DNA of 64,000 nt, taken from NCBI GenBank assembly GCA_902522115.1, contig CABYUV010000001.1, positions 62,001 to 126,000 on the forward strand, written 5' to 3'. Positions within the stretch are counted from its first letter, which is position 1. Every line of letters begins with the position of its first letter. Shown here piece by piece: positions 52,151 to 61,036 of the stretch. A program made the translations under genes and the position numbers. This DNA is from an uncultured Pelagibacteraceae bacterium. GTDB taxonomy: Bacteria; Pseudomonadota; Alphaproteobacteria; Pelagibacterales; Pelagibacteraceae. Below the pieces are notes generated by a model. That model did no database searches, had not been told where the DNA came from, and saw only the letters and a list, made by a program, of their open reading frames with translations.

Positions 52151-53050
52151 ATGAACGTTAAGAAAAAATTTAAAGGACTTTCCGATAAAGCTGTAGGATG
52201 GCTTTTTATTGGACCAACTGTACTTCTGCTACTGGCTATAAATATTTATCCATTGGTCTATGCAATTAAAATGTCTTTTACAAATTTTTACGCAAATAAA
52301 ATTGGAAGAGAACCTCAGTTCGTTGGTTTAAAAAATTACATTAAAGTCCTTAACAAAGAAGCCATATGGGAAAAAATGCAAGTTACAGCAAGCTTTATGT
52401 TTTGGACTTTGTTACTTCAAGCAATTATAGGTTTGGGTTTAGCTTTACTTCTAAACAGGAAATTTAAAGGTAATGAACTACTAACCACATTAATTGTTTT
52501 ACCCATGATGTTATCACCTGCTGTAGTAGGTGTATTTTGGACTTATCTTTATAATCCTCAAGTTGGTCTATTTAATTACGTAGTTAATTTTTTCTATGAT
52601 TTAGGAAGCTTTGACATGATTGGTTCAAGTACTCTTGCTCCTTGGGCTATTGTTATTGTTGATACATGGATGTGGACACCTTTTACAATGTTAATTTGCC
52701 TAGCTGGTCTAAGATCTGTTCCAAATTATTTATATGAAGCTGCAGAAGTTGATAGAGCCAGTAAATGGCAGCAATTTATATATATTACATTACCTTCTGT
52801 TTTACCATTTTTATTACTAGCTCTGCTTTTTAGAGGGATTGAGAATTTCAAAATGTTTGACATGGTTGTTGAGCTAACCTCTGGTGGTCCTGGCTCTGCT
52901 ACAGAGCTTGCTTCAATTAACTTAAAAAGAGAAGCATTTGAAAAATGGAAAACAGGTTACAGCTCAGCATTTGCTGTTATTCTTTTTGTTACCATATTTG
53001 GTTTTGGGAATGTCTACGTAAAAGTAATGAACAAAATAAAAGAACGCTGA
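52151..53050 (+). CDS. ABC sugar permease (MalF-like)
   Basis: A 299-aa inner-membrane protein with six helices. Typical CUT1 blocks are WLFIGPTVLLLLAINIYPLV near residue 17 and the EAA loop YEAAEVDRASKWQQFIYITLP near 200. It pairs with the next permease, whose ATG shares a base with this stop (TGATG). Confidence 0.92.
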   Translation: MNVKKKFKGLSDKAVGWLFIGPTVLLLLAINIYPLVYAIKMSFTNFYANKIGREPQFVGLKNYIKVLNKEAIWEKMQVTASFMFWTLLLQAIIGLGLALLLNRKFKGNELLTTLIVLPMMLSPAVVGVFWTYLYNPQVGLFNYVVNFFYDLGSFDMIGSSTLAPWAIVIVDTWMWTPFTMLICLAGLRSVPNYLYEAAEVDRASKWQQFIYITLPSVLPFLLLALLFRGIENFKMFDMVVELTSGGPGSATELASINLKREAFEKWKTGYSSAFAVILFVTIFGFGNVYVKVMNKIKER

Positions 53051-53994
53051 TGGATACTTCTAGATCATATTTAGAACCTTCGTCATTTTCAAAAAAAATG
53101 GCTGCAGCTATTATCATAGTTTACGCTGTAATTACTTTGATACCAATATCATGGATGGTGATGACGAGTTTTAAAAATGTTGATAGCGCAATTTCATATC
53201 CACCCGAAGTTCTGTTTGAACCATCACTAGAAGGATATGTTAACTTATTTACTAATAGGTCAAGACAATCACAAGAATACCTTGATTCATTACCTCCCCC
53301 AGAAAATTGGTATGAAGAACTAGTTAGAAGTAGAGAGATGGTTATAACAGGACCATCTAAATTTTTGGGTAGATATTCAAATTCAATGATTATTGGATTT
53401 GGTTCAACTTTTGCATCTGTATTTTTAGGAGCATTAGCTGCATATGCATTTTCAAGGTTTAGGGTTCCTTTAAAAGATGATTTATTATTTTTTATTCTTT
53501 CAACCAGGATGTTTCCTCCTATAGCAGTGGCTGTTCCTATATTTATTATGTACAGAAAATTAGGTCTTGGGGATACTCACCTTGGAATGATCATATTGTA
53601 TACCGTTGTAAACTTAAGTTTGGCAGTATGGTTATTAAAAGGATTTATGGATGAAATTCCTAAAGAATATGAAGAGGCAGCTATGATCGATGGATATTCA
53701 AGGCTTCAAGCTTTCTTTAAAGTTGTTCTTCCACAAGCAATGACAGGTATAGCTGCAACTGCAATCTTTTGTATGATTTTTTCATGGAATGAATACGCAT
53801 TTGCTGTTTTGCTAACTCAATTCAATGCACAAACAGCTCCACCATTTATTCCTACAATCATTGGTGAAGGTGGTCTAGATTGGCCAGCAATTGGGGCAGG
53901 AACAACTTTATTTCTATTACCTGTTATGATTTTTACAATAATTCTAAGAAAACATCTTTTAAGAGGTATTACCTTTGGAGCAGTAAGGAAATAA
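53050..53994 (+). CDS. ABC sugar permease (MalG-like)
   Basis: A 314-aa permease. The coupled ATG at 53050 is chosen; an in-frame upstream start at 52945 would put 35 unrelated residues inside the preceding gene. The EAA loop is EEAAMIDGYSRLQAFFKVVLP, and an N-terminal TLIPISWMVMTSFK block is standard for MalG-type subunits. A soluble insertion of about 50 residues follows the first helix (about 50-110), as in some CUT1 permeases. It shares a base with the following 63-aa gene. Confidence 0.92.
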   Translation: MDTSRSYLEPSSFSKKMAAAIIIVYAVITLIPISWMVMTSFKNVDSAISYPPEVLFEPSLEGYVNLFTNRSRQSQEYLDSLPPPENWYEELVRSREMVITGPSKFLGRYSNSMIIGFGSTFASVFLGALAAYAFSRFRVPLKDDLLFFILSTRMFPPIAVAVPIFIMYRKLGLGDTHLGMIILYTVVNLSLAVWLLKGFMDEIPKEYEEAAMIDGYSRLQAFFKVVLPQAMTGIAATAIFCMIFSWNEYAFAVLLTQFNAQTAPPFIPTIIGEGGLDWPAIGAGTTLFLLPVMIFTIILRKHLLRGITFGAVRK

Positions 53995-54185
53995 TGCAAG
54001 AAGAAAAATCATTAATGAGAAAAATATTTAGAAGAGTTTACTGGGAAAACTTTTCGACAATATTAATTTTAATTGGGGTTTTCATGTTGTTACAACCATT
54101 TGCAATGTGGATGTTTACTTATTCTTTTATTGTAATATTAGTAGGAACTATAGGTTTCATAATCACAAGTCACTTTCCAGATTAA
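53994..54185 (+). CDS. 63-aa membrane protein in ABC operon
   Basis: The start MQEEKSLMRKIFRRVY overlaps the permease stop (TAATG) and the frame ends 1 bp before the ATPase ATG. A basic N-terminus is followed by two hydrophobic segments (about 20-38 and 40-58) ending SHFPD. Small membrane genes at this position occur in two-ATPase polyol transporters such as rhizobial glycerol systems, but I cannot assign this one to a known family. Confidence 0.7.
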   Translation: MQEEKSLMRKIFRRVYWENFSTILILIGVFMLLQPFAMWMFTYSFIVILVGTIGFIITSHFPD

Positions 54186-54186
54186 T

Positions 54187-55269
54187 ATGTCTCAAATTAA
54201 AATAGTAAATTTGCAAAAATCATTTGGTGACTTTACTGCAGTTAAAAATTCTAATTTAACGATTAATGATAAAGAGTTCTTTGTTTTACTTGGACCATCT
54301 GGTTGTGGAAAGACTACAACACTTCGAATGATTGCAGGATTAGAATTACCGACATCTGGTGAAATATATCTTGGAGATGAAGAGGTAGGAATGTTAAGAG
54401 CATCAGAAAGAGATATTGCTTTTGTTTTTCAATTGTTTGCCCTCTACCCACACATGAATGTAAGAAACAACTTATCATTTCCTCTAAAAATGCAGGGATA
54501 TAAAAAAAGTGATATCAAAAATAGAGTTGAAGAAGCAGCAAAACTTTTAAGAATTGATCACATTTTAAATTCTAATATTTCCTCTCTTTCGGGTGGAGAT
54601 AGACAACGGGTAGCTTTAGGAAGAGCACTAGTTAGAAGACCAAAAGCATTTTTAATGGACGAGCCATTAGGAACCTTGGATGCTGAATTTAGAGAATTAA
54701 TGTGTCTAGAATTAAAAAAACTACATTTAGATATTGGGGCAACTACAGTTTATGTAACTCATGATCAGTTAGAAGCAATGTCATTAGCTGACCGAATTGC
54801 AGTTATGGATGGTGGTGAAATATTACAAGCTGATGAGCCTAATGTTATTTATAATAAACCTAAAACTAAATTTGTGGCCTCATTTATAGGATCTCCAGGT
54901 ATGAACTTTTTTGAAGTTCATGAAGGAATTTCTAAAGATCAATCTTTTGTAAATATCGAAGGTGCTAAATTTGATATTCCTAAACAACTTGAGGAGTCAA
55001 GAGGAAGTAAAAACTTTTTTGGCATACGTCCAGAAAATTTAACTCTAGATAATAATGAGGGTCTAAAAGGTTCGGTTTTTGGAGTGGAGTATTTAGGATC
55101 AAGAAAAATAATTACAGTTAAAACAAGTTTAGGTGAGATTAAAGTTAAAACAGATATTTCTGTTAAAGTTAAATTGAATGAAAATGTTCAGGTAAAACCT
55201 TCAAATAATAATATTATTATTTTTGACGGTGAGACAGACAAATCTTTAAACAGTGAGTTTATAAAATAA
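54187..55269 (+). CDS. ABC transporter ATP-binding protein 1 (CUT1 type)
   Basis: A 360-aa ATPase with Walker A GPSGCGKTTT, signature LSGGDRQRVALGRAL, Walker B FLMDEPLGTLD and the switch histidine in THDQLEAM. A C-terminal TOBE-like domain (about 250-345) follows. The Q-loop reads FQLFALYPHM instead of the more usual FQNYALYPHM. With the next gene it forms a heterodimeric ATPase pair. Its stop overlaps the next start. Confidence 0.93.
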   Translation: MSQIKIVNLQKSFGDFTAVKNSNLTINDKEFFVLLGPSGCGKTTTLRMIAGLELPTSGEIYLGDEEVGMLRASERDIAFVFQLFALYPHMNVRNNLSFPLKMQGYKKSDIKNRVEEAAKLLRIDHILNSNISSLSGGDRQRVALGRALVRRPKAFLMDEPLGTLDAEFRELMCLELKKLHLDIGATTVYVTHDQLEAMSLADRIAVMDGGEILQADEPNVIYNKPKTKFVASFIGSPGMNFFEVHEGISKDQSFVNIEGAKFDIPKQLEESRGSKNFFGIRPENLTLDNNEGLKGSVFGVEYLGSRKIITVKTSLGEIKVKTDISVKVKLNENVQVKPSNNNIIIFDGETDKSLNSEFIK

Positions 55270-56279
55270 TGGCAAAAGTAGAATTAAAAAAATTATTTAA
55301 AACTTATAATAAAAACATTAAAGCTTTGGAGGATATAAATCTCACAATTGAAGATGGTCAATTTTTTGTATTACTAGGTCCATCTGGTGCTGGAAAAACA
55401 ACAACACTTAGATGTATAGCCGGTTTAGAAAAAATTGATTCAGGAGATGTACTATTTAATGATGAAAATATAACTAATGATCAACCTGCTTCGAGAGATG
55501 TGACTTTCGTTTTTCAACAATACTCTCTTTATCCTCACTATACTGTTTATGAAAATCTTGCTTTTCCACTAAGGTCACCCATGAGAAAACTTCCTGAGGA
55601 AGAAATAAAAAACAAAGTAGAGAAAATTGCTGAAATGCTGAAAATTACTAACAAATTACAAAATAAAGCAACTCAACTTTCAGGTGGAGAAATGCAAAGA
55701 GTAGCTATTGGTAGAGCTCTTGTTCGTGAACCAAATATCTATTTGATGGATGAGCCACTTTCATCATTAGATGCTAAACTAAGAGAAACTCTTAGAGTTG
55801 AATTAAAAAATATTCAATTAAATCTAAACGCTACTATTTTGTATGTGACACATGATCAGGCTGAAGCAACAACTTTGGCAGATAAAATTGGAGTTTTAAA
55901 AGAAGGTAAAATAGTTCAAATTGGAACTCCTGAAGAAATTTATGAAAATCCAAATTCAATTTATGTATCCCAAAGATTGGGTTCACCAAAAATAAATATT
56001 TTACCTGGTTCTTTATTTAAAATAGATAACAACATACCAAAAATTGGAATTAGACCAGAAAATATAGAGTTAGGTGATGGACCATACGAGGGAAAGGTTG
56101 TGTCAATAGAAAATTTAGGTTCAGAGACTGTTGTAGCTATTAGTTTTCAGGACAATGAAATATTAGCTTCAATCCAGGGTAGTTATAAATCATCAATTAA
56201 TGAAAAAATTAATTTTGACATTAATGCAAATAAAGTTTTAAAATTTGATAACGGAGACCAAAGAATATATGAGCGTTAA
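55269..56279 (+). CDS. ABC transporter ATP-binding protein 2 (CUT1 type)
   Basis: A 336-aa ATPase with Walker A GPSGAGKTTT, signature LSGGEMQRVAIGRAL, Walker B LMDEPLSSLD, THDQAEATTLAD, and a C-terminal TOBE-like regulatory domain. Two different ATPases encoded side by side are a mark of glycerol-type (GlpS/GlpT) and some polyol transporters rather than maltose-type ones, which use one. It overlaps dhaL by 11 bp. Confidence 0.93.
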   Translation: MAKVELKKLFKTYNKNIKALEDINLTIEDGQFFVLLGPSGAGKTTTLRCIAGLEKIDSGDVLFNDENITNDQPASRDVTFVFQQYSLYPHYTVYENLAFPLRSPMRKLPEEEIKNKVEKIAEMLKITNKLQNKATQLSGGEMQRVAIGRALVREPNIYLMDEPLSSLDAKLRETLRVELKNIQLNLNATILYVTHDQAEATTLADKIGVLKEGKIVQIGTPEEIYENPNSIYVSQRLGSPKINILPGSLFKIDNNIPKIGIRPENIELGDGPYEGKVVSIENLGSETVVAISFQDNEILASIQGSYKSSINEKINFDINANKVLKFDNGDQRIYER

Positions 56280-56898
56280 TTTTTTAATTTCTCAAGCAAA
56301 AAATATTCAAATTGTCATAAATGAAAATGCAGGAGAAATTGAAGCCCTAGATCAAAATATTGGAGATGGGGATCATATATTTAATGTGCAAAGAGGTCTT
56401 AAGTTAGTAGTTGAGCTTGAAAATGATATTAAAAACCTACCTTTGCAAAAAGGTTTAAATATGATTGCAATGAAAGTGTTGTCAGGTATTGGTGGTTCCT
56501 CTGGAGCTTTGTTTGGAACTTTCTTTATGTCTATGGCTAAAACACCAGATCTAGATAAAAATATAGATTTTAACAAAGCATGTGAAATGGTTATAACAGG
56601 AATTAATGCAATGAAGGAAAGAGGAAAAGCGGATGTTGGAGAAAAAACAATGATGGATGTTTTAATTCCAGTATCAGAAAAACTAAATGAATTAAAAAAT
56701 AGCAATACGGATATGAATGAAGGGTTAAGTGAGATAATAAAAATTGCCGAAGATAGAATGTTAGCAACAAAAGACATGCTTGCTACCAAAGGTAGAGCTT
56801 CATTTTTAGGAGAACGTGCAAAAGGTCATATAGATCCAGGGGCTCGTTCATCACAACTTATAATAGATACAATATGCAAATCACTAATTAATAAATAG
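56269..56898 (+). CDS. dhaL: Dihydroxyacetone kinase ADP/ATP-binding subunit DhaL
   Basis: A 209-aa helical-barrel protein. Mg-binding aspartates are D28, D33 and D35 in LDQNIGDGDH; GIGGSSGALFGTFF and RASFLGERAKGHIDPGARSS are the nucleotide-binding family blocks. ATG at 56269 is preferred over 56245, which lies deeper inside the ATPase gene. It pairs with DhaK immediately downstream; no DhaM phosphotransferase is nearby, so the phosphate donor is probably ATP. Confidence 0.88.
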   Translation: MSVNFLISQAKNIQIVINENAGEIEALDQNIGDGDHIFNVQRGLKLVVELENDIKNLPLQKGLNMIAMKVLSGIGGSSGALFGTFFMSMAKTPDLDKNIDFNKACEMVITGINAMKERGKADVGEKTMMDVLIPVSEKLNELKNSNTDMNEGLSEIIKIAEDRMLATKDMLATKGRASFLGERAKGHIDPGARSSQLIIDTICKSLINK

Positions 56899-56906
56899 GA
56901 GGAAAT

Positions 56907-57899
56907 ATGAAAAAATTTATAAATAATGTTGACGACTTTTTAAAAGAAAGTCTTAATGGATTTGGTAAAGCTCATGGAGATATAATCAAAGTAAATTTTG
57001 AGCCAAACTTTATTTCCAGAAAAACAAAAACTAAAGAAGGAAAAGTATCTTTAATCTCGGGTGGAGGGAGTGGACATGAACCAATGCATGGTGGTTTTGT
57101 TGGTCATGGAATGCTGGATGCAGCATGTCCAGGTTTTGTTTTTTCAGCACCTACTCCAGATCAAATGCAAGCAGCTGCTGAAAATGTAGATAGTGGTGCT
57201 GGTGTTCTGTTCATAGTTAAAAATTATTCTGGTGATATTATGAATTTTCAAATGGGTGCTGAAATGTACTCAGGTAAAAATGATAGTATTATTACTAATG
57301 ACGATGTAGCTGTTGAAGACTCTACCTTCACAACTGGTAGAAGAGGTGTGGCTGCAACAGTTTTGGTCGAAAAGATAGTTGGATCACTTGCCGAGAATGG
57401 AGGTTCCTTAGAAGAATGTAAAAAACTTGGCGAAAAAGTAAACAAAAATTCAGGAACTATGGGCGTTGCTTTTACAAGTTGCACAGTTCCTGCTGCAGGC
57501 AAACCAACTTTTGATATTGGAAATGATGAAATGGAATTTGGAGTAGGTATACACGGTGAACCTGGAAGAAAAAGAGAAAAAATTCAACCATCAAAAACAA
57601 TAGTAAATAACATGTTGGAAGCTATACTTGATGATTTAAAACCACAAAAAAATGAAAAAACACTTCTATTTGTAAATGGTATGGGTGGAACTCCTCTTAC
57701 TGAATTATATTTAGTATACGACGATGCTTGTGAAATTTTAAAATCTAAAGGTATTGAAATTACAAGAAGTTTGGTAGGTAATTATTGCACATCACTTGAA
57801 ATGCAAGGAGCGTCCATAACTCTTCTTAAATGTGATGAAGAAATTTTAAAAAATTGGGATGCGCCTGTTCATACAGCAGCTATGAGATGGGGTATGTAA
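56907..57899 (+). CDS. dhaK: Dihydroxyacetone kinase substrate-binding subunit DhaK
   Basis: A 330-aa protein with the full active site: H57 in GGGSGHEPMHGG, D110 in NYSGDIMNF, and H216 in GVGIHGEPG, the histidine that forms the hemiaminal with the ketone. The substrate should be a short ketose such as dihydroxyacetone or erythrulose. An AGGAGG ribosome site overlaps the dhaL stop. The order L-K and its place after a two-ATPase importer suggest that it phosphorylates the imported compound or a product of its oxidation. Confidence 0.9.
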   Translation: MKKFINNVDDFLKESLNGFGKAHGDIIKVNFEPNFISRKTKTKEGKVSLISGGGSGHEPMHGGFVGHGMLDAACPGFVFSAPTPDQMQAAAENVDSGAGVLFIVKNYSGDIMNFQMGAEMYSGKNDSIITNDDVAVEDSTFTTGRRGVAATVLVEKIVGSLAENGGSLEECKKLGEKVNKNSGTMGVAFTSCTVPAAGKPTFDIGNDEMEFGVGIHGEPGRKREKIQPSKTIVNNMLEAILDDLKPQKNEKTLLFVNGMGGTPLTELYLVYDDACEILKSKGIEITRSLVGNYCTSLEMQGASITLLKCDEEILKNWDAPVHTAAMRWGM

Positions 57900-57958
57900 A
57901 AAGTAATTTACATTTTTAATTAATTTTCGTATTAAAAAGTCGTTAATCAAACATAAAT

Positions 57959-58924
57959 ATGAGTAGTAAAAAAAAAATTTTAATTATTCAGCCTATTCAT
58001 GATGCGGGTATAAAACTATTAGAAGATAATTCTGATTATGAGTTTGAAATAGTAGAAAATACAGATAATAAATTTTTAAAATCCAAAATAAAAGATTGCG
58101 ATGGTATTTCCATAAGAACTGCAAAACTTACCGGTGAAGTAATAGAAGGTTCAACTAAATTAAAAATTATTTCAAGACATGGTGTTGGTTATGATAATAT
58201 AGACTTGGAGAGCACTAAAAAAAATAATATCACACTTGCAATCACAGCAACTGCAAATGCAGTAGCAGTAGCTGAACATGTAATGTTTATGCTACTAAAT
58301 ATTTCCAAAAAAGGAAATATGTATAATGAAACTGTTAAAAGCGGCAAATTCAATGATCGAAATAAATTACCCAAAACAGTTGAATTGTGGAATAAAAATA
58401 TGTTGATTGCTGGATTTGGTCGTATTGGACAAGCTTTGATAAAAAGATGTCATGGATTTGAAATGAAAGTTTTTGTTTATGATCCATTTGTATCTAAAGA
58501 AATAATTGAAAAGCATGGTGGTATTAAAGTCGATAGTTTAGAGGAAGCATCTAAAAATATGGATGCTATATCACTTCATGTACCGCTTAGTGAAAAAACT
58601 AAGAATATTATTAATTATGATTTACTAAAAAACATGAAAAAAAATTGCATTATAATTAATGCTGCAAGAGGTGGAGTAATAAATGAAATCGATCTAGATA
58701 AAGCTTTAAATGAAAATTTAATTCTTGGTGCTGGTTTAGATGTTTTTGAGATTGAGCCACCTGATCCAGATAATCCTTTGCTAAAAAATAATAAAGTATT
58801 TTTAAGTCCACATACTGCTGCATTTACAGAGGAATGTATGACCAGAATGGGAATAGAAACAATTCAAAATATTATTGATTTTTTTGATAGAAAATTACAA
58901 AAATCTAAGATTGTAAATTTATAA
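57959..58924 (+). CDS. D-isomer-specific 2-hydroxyacid dehydrogenase
   Basis: A 321-aa NAD-dependent enzyme of the PGDH/glycerate dehydrogenase family. GFGRIG (152-157) starts the cofactor domain; the catalytic residues are R237 in NAARGG, E266 in FEIEPP and H285 in SPHTAAF. There is no C-terminal ACT domain, so it is not full-length SerA. Likely substrates are glycerate, glyoxylate or a sugar-derived hydroxyacid. It follows dhaK by 59 bp. Confidence 0.87.
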   Translation: MSSKKKILIIQPIHDAGIKLLEDNSDYEFEIVENTDNKFLKSKIKDCDGISIRTAKLTGEVIEGSTKLKIISRHGVGYDNIDLESTKKNNITLAITATANAVAVAEHVMFMLLNISKKGNMYNETVKSGKFNDRNKLPKTVELWNKNMLIAGFGRIGQALIKRCHGFEMKVFVYDPFVSKEIIEKHGGIKVDSLEEASKNMDAISLHVPLSEKTKNIINYDLLKNMKKNCIIINAARGGVINEIDLDKALNENLILGAGLDVFEIEPPDPDNPLLKNNKVFLSPHTAAFTEECMTRMGIETIQNIIDFFDRKLQKSKIVNL

Positions 58925-58993
58925 TATAAAAATAATTTTATTTTAAATTTTTTTTACCTAAGAGATTAATTAGCTAAGTTTTATCTACAGAAG

Positions 58994-59896
58994 TCAGTTA
59001 TTGTATATATCTATATTGCTACTATCTAAAGTTTCAGTCAAATATTTGTATCCCATTTTTGCATATTCAAACGGATTAGCTTTTGCTGGATCTTGTTCCG
59101 CCTCTACTACTAACCATCCTGAATAATTTTTTTGTTTCAACACATCAAATAATGGTTTGTAATCAATACATCCATCACCTGGAACTGTAAATGCGCCTTC
59201 TAAAAATGCTTCTCTAAAACTCAAGTCTTCTTTTAAAGATTTTTCTAAAACACTTTTTCTTATATCCTTACAATGCATATGAATTAATCTTTCGCTAAAA
59301 TCATTTAATATTTTTAAAGAGTCTCCCTGCGCAAATAACATATGACCAGTGTCTAATGTAAGTTTTACACTGTCGTGTGTATTTTCAAGCAATCTTACTG
59401 TATCCTCTTCGGTCTCTATTATCGTGCCCATATGATGATGATAAGCAAGTGGCATACCTTCATCTTCAAGATATTTTCCCATCTCTGAAATTTTTTCATA
59501 ATATTTTTTAGACTCTTCAAGACCCATTTGAGGCCTTGTAGATAATTTTCGATCTGGATCTCCTTGAATTGAACCAGAAACTTCAGCAAAAACCATGCAA
59601 GGTGAATTACAATCCTTAAAAAGTTTAAGTTGATCTTGAATAACTTTTTTTTCTTCATTTACACTATTTGTTCTTAAATTAGCTCCATACCAACCTGAAC
59701 AAAGATTCAGTTTAAACTCATTAAGTTTAGGAATTAATTCTTCTGATTTTTTTGGAAATTTACCACCAGACTCAATTCCAATAAATCCCGCCTGACTAGC
59801 TTCAGACAAGCATTGTTCTAAAGGGGTATCACCACCCAGTTCTGGCATATCATCATTACTCCATGCAATTGGTGCTATTCCTAATTTTACTGACAT
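58994..59896 (-). CDS. iolE: Inosose dehydratase (IolE)
   Basis: A 300-aa TIM-barrel enzyme that dehydrates 2-keto-myo-inositol (scyllo-inosose). The start GIAPIAWSNDDMPELGGDTP and the blocks GFIGIESGGKFPK, FAEVSGSIQGD and MPLAYHHHMGT are strong IolE signatures. A metal site uses the glutamate, aspartate and histidines of LTLDTGHMLF and HMHCKDIR. It is divergent from iolG with 137 bp between starts. Confidence 0.9.
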   Translation of the reverse strand: MSVKLGIAPIAWSNDDMPELGGDTPLEQCLSEASQAGFIGIESGGKFPKKSEELIPKLNEFKLNLCSGWYGANLRTNSVNEEKKVIQDQLKLFKDCNSPCMVFAEVSGSIQGDPDRKLSTRPQMGLEESKKYYEKISEMGKYLEDEGMPLAYHHHMGTIIETEEDTVRLLENTHDSVKLTLDTGHMLFAQGDSLKILNDFSERLIHMHCKDIRKSVLEKSLKEDLSFREAFLEGAFTVPGDGCIDYKPLFDVLKQKNYSGWLVVEAEQDPAKANPFEYAKMGYKYLTETLDSSNIDIYNN

Positions 59897-60033
59897 ACAA
59901 AATTTATTAAAAACTTAAAACATTTTTAAATGATGATGTTATTTGCATCAAGAAAATTATATTTTCATTTAATGTTTAATTCATCATAAAAATTGTTTCT
60001 TGATTTTATTTTTTAATTCTGTTCTATATTATT

Positions 60034-61035
60034 ATGATCAACTTTTCTTTAATGGGAGCAGGACGGATTGGAAAAATGCATGCTAAATTTATAGCAGCAC
60101 ATCCAAAAGCAAAATTAAAATATATATATGATCCTAATTCACAATTTGCTGAAGAAGTAGCAAAATCAACAAGTTGCTCAATTGCATCATCACCAGAAGA
60201 AGCAATTAATGCAGATGATGTGGATGCAATTCTTATAGCATCTGCTACTCCAACTCATACTCAATTTATTACAATGGCAGCAAAAGCAGGAAAAGCAGTT
60301 TTTTGTGAAAAGCCAATTGATTTAGATATCAACAAAGTAAATGAGTGTATGGAAAATATTAAAGGAACAAAAGTTCCTATTCAAATTGGTTTTAATAGAA
60401 GATTTGATGCCAGTCATAAAAAGGCACAACAAGCAAGAGTAAAAAAAGAAATTGGTGAATTAGAAATGATTGTTATTACTAGTAGAGATCCTGAACCTCC
60501 TGGAATTGATTATTTAAAAGCTGCTGGTGGATTTTTTAGAGATACTACTATTCATGATTTTGATTTAACTAGATTTATATTGGGAGATGATCCTGTAGTA
60601 CAAATATCAGCATTTGGGGCTGCTTTATTTGATAAAAATTCACAACATGTAAAAGATCTTGATACCGCAATGTTTATTTTAAAATCAAAAAATGGTGTTT
60701 TAATACATATTAATAACTCTAGACGAGCTGTTTATGGATATGATCAAAGAGTTGAAGTATTTGGCAGTAAAGGAATGGTAATCTCTGATAATCAAACTCC
60801 TACCTCTTTAGAAAGATATACAAGCTCATCAACAAATGAAAAGGAAACTATACATTTCTTTTTTATTGAAAGATATGAGCAAGCTTACAGAGATCAATTT
60901 AATGAGTTTGTAAAATGCGTTGAAGATAAAACAAAACCATTAGTAGGGTTTGAAGATGGTAGAAACGCTTTAATAATAGCTAATGCAGCATATGAATCAT
61001 TTGAAAGTGGTAAAGTAATAGATATAAAATTATAA
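60034..61035 (+). CDS. iolG: Inositol 2-dehydrogenase (IolG)
   Basis: A 333-aa Gfo/Idh/MocA enzyme that oxidises myo-inositol to scyllo-inosose with NAD. GAGRIGKMHAKF opens the Rossmann domain, FCEKPIDLD near 93 is the EKP motif, and FFRDTTIHDFDLTRFILG near 165-182 carries the catalytic Asp/His pair. The LIHINNSRRAVYGYDQR block is typical of IolG. It is divergent from iolE and 1 bp from the next SDR. A related cyclitol substrate is possible. Confidence 0.88.
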   Translation: MINFSLMGAGRIGKMHAKFIAAHPKAKLKYIYDPNSQFAEEVAKSTSCSIASSPEEAINADDVDAILIASATPTHTQFITMAAKAGKAVFCEKPIDLDINKVNECMENIKGTKVPIQIGFNRRFDASHKKAQQARVKKEIGELEMIVITSRDPEPPGIDYLKAAGGFFRDTTIHDFDLTRFILGDDPVVQISAFGAALFDKNSQHVKDLDTAMFILKSKNGVLIHINNSRRAVYGYDQRVEVFGSKGMVISDNQTPTSLERYTSSSTNEKETIHFFFIERYEQAYRDQFNEFVKCVEDKTKPLVGFEDGRNALIIANAAYESFESGKVIDIKL

Positions 61036-61036
61036 A

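Noticed and set aside
53880-53993. N-terminal extension of the 63-aa membrane protein
   Set aside because: It would overlap the permease by 115 bp in another frame; the TAATG-coupled ATG at 53994 fits the operon pattern.
58925-58993. Possible terminator between the hydroxyacid dehydrogenase and iolE
   Set aside because: T-runs are present but no stem of useful length; convergent AT-rich spacer only.
59897-60033. TGATG/CATCA dyad between iolE and iolG as an operator
   Set aside because: Arms of only 5 bp with a 10-nt spacer in AT-rich DNA are too likely by chance to support a call.
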